Source: Planctomycetota bacterium
GTDB lineage: Bacteria > Planctomycetota > Phycisphaerae > WQYP01
Direction of reading: 5' to 3'
NCBI GenBank assembly: GCA_021852245.1
Contig: JAJZNY010000051.1
Location: forward strand, 1-6,455
DNA length: 6,455 bases
Shown: piece by piece, positions 3,938-6,455 of the stretch
Layout of the letters: each line of letters begins with the position of its first letter
Position numbering within the stretch: the first letter of the stretch is position 1
Notes under the pieces: model-generated
Database searches by the model: none
What the model saw: the letters and a program-made list of their open reading frames with translations, nothing else
What the model was told of the DNA's origin: nothing
Program-made: the position numbers and the translations under genes

Positions 3938-5734
3938 ATGACCAATAGCGGTTCGGCGAAAAGTCCCAGCGGCGGAGTGCACGTTGCCCCGTCCATGGCG
4001 ACAACTCTGGTCAATGAGGACATTCCAGAACGGGCGGGGGTATTGGGCCCGGGAATCCTGCGAATATGCGTACTTTCAGCGTTTTTGGGGTTTGTCGGAT
4101 TTGCCGCCGCAATGATTCTCATCAAGGCGATTGGCCTCCTTACCAATTTGTGCTTTTATGGCCGGTGGTCATTCGCGTTTGTGCCCCCGACGGAGGCGCA
4201 CCTCGGATATTGGATCATTCTTATTCCGATTGCCGGGGCGGTGGCAGTAGGACTGCTCGCGCGATACGGCCATGCAGGCATTCGCGGCCACGGCATTCCG
4301 GAGGCGATGGAAAGCATCCTGACAAAAGACAGCCGGGTGCCGCGCAGCATTGTATTTCTCAAGCCGCTCTCGGCCGTGCTGAGTATCGGTACGGGCGGGC
4401 CGTTTGGCGCGGAAGGCCCGATCATTGCGACCGGTGGGGCATTTGGTTCGATGATTGGCCAGATGTTGCACACCACATCCGAAGAGCGAAAAATCCTGCT
4501 CTCGGCGGGTGCGGCGGCGGGGATGTCCGCCACATTCGGATCACCAATCGCCGCGATTTTGCTGGCGGTTGAACTGTTGTTGTTTGAATTCTCGCCACGG
4601 TCGCTGATTCCCGTTGCACTTGCCAGCGGGATTGCTGCAGGACTGCGGATACTCGTGCTTGGGGCATCACCGATATTTCACATGCAGCCGTTCGGGGCAC
4701 CGACCCATTTTTCCCTTCTTTTTTACGCCATCATCGGTCTGATTTGCGGGCTGGCGTCGGTCGGGGTTACCAAGGCGTTGTTTTTGGTGGAGGATCTTTT
4801 TGAAAAGCACATTCCGGTGCATTGGATGTGGTGGCCGGCCATTGCAGCCCTGGTGGTGGGCGTCTGCGGCATCATCGATATCAATTCCATGGGGGTGGGA
4901 TACGACCATATCTCCGCGATTCTCTCCGCCCACTGGGCGCTCACGGCGGTTGTTTTACTGCTGATTTTCAAATGGATATCGTGGACTATCGCTCTGGGGA
5001 GCGGAACTTCCGGCGGAACGTTGGCACCGCTCTTCATGCTCGGGGGCGCCTTGGGATTCCTCCTGGGGGCGGCGATCGTCCATTTCATACCGGATACAGG
5101 GGTCAACATCCGGGTGGCGGCGCTGGTGGGTATGGCGGCACTTTTTGCCGGTGCATCGAGAGCGTTTCTCACCTCCGTGGTCTTTGCATTTGAAACGACG
5201 CTTCAACCGCACGGTCTGCTTCCGCTGCTGATCGGTTCAGTTCTTGCGTTCTGGGTTTCATGCGCACTGATGCCGGATTCCATCATGACGGAAAAAATTA
5301 CGCGACGCGGAGTTACGGTTCCAACCAACTACCTGGCCAGCCCCTTGGACCGCCTTCGAGCTCGGGATGCTCTGCCGCCGAAAGTACCCGTAATAAGAAC
5401 TGAGCAGACCGTCGCCGAGGCACTGCGGCTCGCCCAGCCTCCTAAATCTGGTGAAAAGAGTTATCTGGTTATTGTTGATAGCTCCAATCATGCAGTCGGA
5501 ATTCTTGATTTTGCCGAACTGAAAAAATTTGATCTGAACATCAATGCCCCCGTCGGCTCGCTACCGCTGATTCAGGTACCCGCACTTAAAGCTGATCATT
5601 CACTGCGAGTGGCATCCCGGGTGGTTGTGGATTCGACTCCGCATGCAGTCATCGTCGTGGACCCGGCCGCCTCGGGCTCGGCCCTTGGCGTATTGACGCC
5701 GGAGGATATCCTCAAGACGACAACCAACCGCTGA
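3938..5734 (+). CDS. ClC-family chloride channel/transporter with C-terminal CBS-like domains
   Basis: This 598-residue inner-membrane protein moves Cl- or related anions. The ClC core (about residues 35-460) has many hydrophobic helices and the three selectivity regions: RGHGIPEAM (116-124), GGPFGAEGPI (153-162) with the gating glutamate E159, and SGGTLAPLF (358-366). The soluble tail (about 465-598) contains two CBS-like segments, ending SYLVIVDSSNHAVGILDF and HAVIVVDPAASGSALGVL, which in relatives bind adenine nucleotides. Aligned by eye with E. coli ClcA, S107 is H118, the proton-path E203 is L213 (AVELLL) and Y445 is M450 (SIMTEKITRRG). It may thus be a channel or an unusual exchanger. 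The frame is open back to 3173, but that extension is antisense to the amidotransferase gene. AAGGAG (3923-3928), 9 bases before the ATG, and an upstream promoter fix the start at 3938. Confidence 0.92.
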   Translation: MTNSGSAKSPSGGVHVAPSMATTLVNEDIPERAGVLGPGILRICVLSAFLGFVGFAAAMILIKAIGLLTNLCFYGRWSFAFVPPTEAHLGYWIILIPIAGAVAVGLLARYGHAGIRGHGIPEAMESILTKDSRVPRSIVFLKPLSAVLSIGTGGPFGAEGPIIATGGAFGSMIGQMLHTTSEERKILLSAGAAAGMSATFGSPIAAILLAVELLLFEFSPRSLIPVALASGIAAGLRILVLGASPIFHMQPFGAPTHFSLLFYAIIGLICGLASVGVTKALFLVEDLFEKHIPVHWMWWPAIAALVVGVCGIIDINSMGVGYDHISAILSAHWALTAVVLLLIFKWISWTIALGSGTSGGTLAPLFMLGGALGFLLGAAIVHFIPDTGVNIRVAALVGMAALFAGASRAFLTSVVFAFETTLQPHGLLPLLIGSVLAFWVSCALMPDSIMTEKITRRGVTVPTNYLASPLDRLRARDALPPKVPVIRTEQTVAEALRLAQPPKSGEKSYLVIVDSSNHAVGILDFAELKKFDLNINAPVGSLPLIQVPALKADHSLRVASRVVVDSTPHAVIVVDPAASGSALGVLTPEDILKTTTNR

Positions 5735-5739
5735 CCGCG

Positions 5740-5777
5740 GGGGAATCGTAGTGCAGGCGCTTTCAGCGTTCTCCTTT
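5740..5777 (+). terminator. Weak possible terminator after the ClC gene
   Basis: GGGGAA (5740-5745) pairs with TTCTCC (5769-5774), with one G-U pair. The segment between holds a short inner pairing, GCGCT/AGCGT. Only TTT follows, so termination would be inefficient unless assisted. It begins 6 bases after the stop codon. Confidence 0.27.
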
Positions 5778-5809
5778 GGCGTACTACCGTTTATATCGAT
5801 GGGTATACA

Positions 5810-5848
5810 GCAATATTGGTCCTGGCGATATACCAGCGACGATATTGC
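5810..5848. repeat. Inverted repeat overlapping the pyrR promoter
   Basis: GCAATAT (5810-5816) and ATATTGC (5842-5848) are perfect inverted repeats with centres 32 bases apart, about three helical turns. The right arm overlaps the -35 region of the pyrR promoter. This would suit a dimeric or looping regulator, but AT-rich 7-base arms can arise by chance. Confidence 0.3.
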
Positions 5849-5875
5849 GCACAGACTTCGAGGGCGGGTTATAAT
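5845..5875 (+). promoter_or_regulatory. Promoter of pyrR with perfect TATAAT
   Basis: A perfect TATAAT lies at 5870-5875. The best -35 box is TTGCGC (5845-5850) with a long 19-base spacer. Counting 7 bases from the -10 box puts the transcription start at about 5882, only 3 bases before the pyrR ATG at 5885. Confidence 0.6.
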
Positions 5876-5884
5876 CCGTGTTTG

Positions 5885-6445
5885 ATGACGCCATTGATGA
5901 ATGCCAACCAGATCAGCGAAGCGATTGCAGGCATAAAAGAGAAAATTCTGATTCATCTGAATACGGAATCGATCGAGCCATCCATGCTGGCGCTGGTTGG
6001 TATTCGGCGACGCGGAGAGATTATTGCCGGTCGTCTGAGCTGTCTGCTTCAGCCGCACTTAGGATTCAAGCCTCCGGTCGGTGCGTTGGACATTACCATG
6101 TACCGGGACGACCCGATGCGCTCACCACTGACCATTCCGCTGGGAACTGAGATGAATTTCCGGCTGGATGATCGCCCTGTCATTCTTGTGGATGATGTGC
6201 TGTTCACCGGCCGGTCGGTACGGGCGGCACTGGATGCGATGGTTGATTTTGGTCGACCGCAATTCATCCGCCTTGCCGTACTCGTTGAACGCGCGGGGCG
6301 GGAATATCCGATAGCAGCCGATTTCATTGGACGCAATACCGAAGTCGATCGCGATTCATTGATCCGGGTTCACCTCCGGCCGCTGGATCATCAGGATGGC
6401 GTCTTCATTGAACCGGACAAAAAAGGGAAAGGCGGACAACGTTGA
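5885..6445 (+). CDS. pyrR: PyrR bifunctional pyr regulator/uracil phosphoribosyltransferase
   Basis: PyrR binds pyr mRNA in response to UMP and also converts uracil plus PRPP to UMP in many bacteria. This 186-residue protein has the usual length. The PRPP-binding loop VILVDDVLFTGRSV (99-112) is followed by FGRPQFIRLAVLVERAGREYPIAADFIGRN, which matches Bacillus-type PyrR closely; the N-terminal part has ALVGIRRRGEIIAGRL (36-51). I chose the ATG at 5885 because a perfect -10 box ends 9 bases before it. The frame is open back to a TTG at 5816, but that lies upstream of the promoter. The alternative ATG at 5897 is also possible. Neither has a Shine-Dalgarno site, so the mRNA is probably leaderless. 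No PyrR-type attenuator hairpin is seen upstream. A TTG overlapping its stop suggests translational coupling to a following pyr gene. Confidence 0.93.
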   Translation: MTPLMNANQISEAIAGIKEKILIHLNTESIEPSMLALVGIRRRGEIIAGRLSCLLQPHLGFKPPVGALDITMYRDDPMRSPLTIPLGTEMNFRLDDRPVILVDDVLFTGRSVRAALDAMVDFGRPQFIRLAVLVERAGREYPIAADFIGRNTEVDRDSLIRVHLRPLDHQDGVFIEPDKKGKGGQR

Positions 6446-6455
6446 CAGAAGCCCG
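6442..6455 (+). CDS. Possible start of a gene coupled to pyrR (partial, perhaps pyrB)
   Basis: A TTG (6442-6444) overlaps the pyrR TGA (6443-6445) in a TTGA junction. AAAGGCGG (6428-6435) lies 6 bases upstream as a plausible ribosome binding site. The visible codons read Met-Thr-Glu-Ala when TTG initiates. In many bacteria pyrR is followed, often with overlap, by pyrB (aspartate carbamoyltransferase), so that is the likeliest identity, but four codons cannot show it. Confidence 0.33.

Noticed and set aside
5816..5884. Longer PyrR starting at TTG 5816
   Set aside because: It begins upstream of the perfect TATAAT at 5870, has no ribosome binding site, and adds 23 residues not typical of PyrR.

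Overview
The window is a compact, moderately GC-rich bacterial chromosome segment with no mobile element, CRISPR array or RNA gene that I can recognise. It carries biosynthetic and housekeeping-type genes: leucine synthesis, a methyltransferase, a glutamine amidotransferase, a ClC anion transporter and PyrR. Sigma70-like promoters and Shine-Dalgarno sites are readable, and two genes look leaderless. The host cannot be placed from the sequence. A Gram-negative-type lineage outside the best-studied groups is my guess only.

Left part (1-1972). At the extreme left a probable secreted or membrane protein gene runs off the edge on the minus strand; only its signal-peptide-like start is visible. Divergent from it is a complete leucine attenuator: a promoter (144-171), a 20-residue leader peptide with five consecutive Leu codons (194-256), two mutually exclusive RNA helices and an intrinsic terminator (285-321). 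It is followed by leuA (336-1907), 2-isopropylmalate synthase. A long bidirectional terminator (1915-1972) closes leuA as a single-gene unit.

Middle part (1973-3937). On the minus strand, a 26-residue, extremely basic small protein gene (2054-2134) with its own promoter and a good ribosome binding site lies in what would otherwise be a 373-base gap. Upstream of it are a class I SAM-dependent methyltransferase (2281-2907) and a class I glutamine amidotransferase (2978-3676), which has a near-consensus promoter. The amidotransferase is divergent from the next gene across a 261-base region with two dyad symmetries.

Right part (3938-6455). A ClC-family chloride channel/transporter with C-terminal CBS-like domains (3938-5734) is followed by pyrR (5885-6445). 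The pyrR promoter has a perfect TATAAT so close to the start codon that the mRNA is probably leaderless. A TTG start overlapping the pyrR stop suggests that a further gene begins at the right edge, plausibly pyrB.

The most notable items are the leucine attenuator, the short basic protein gene, the two apparently leaderless genes, and a ClC protein that lacks several canonical ion-path residues.
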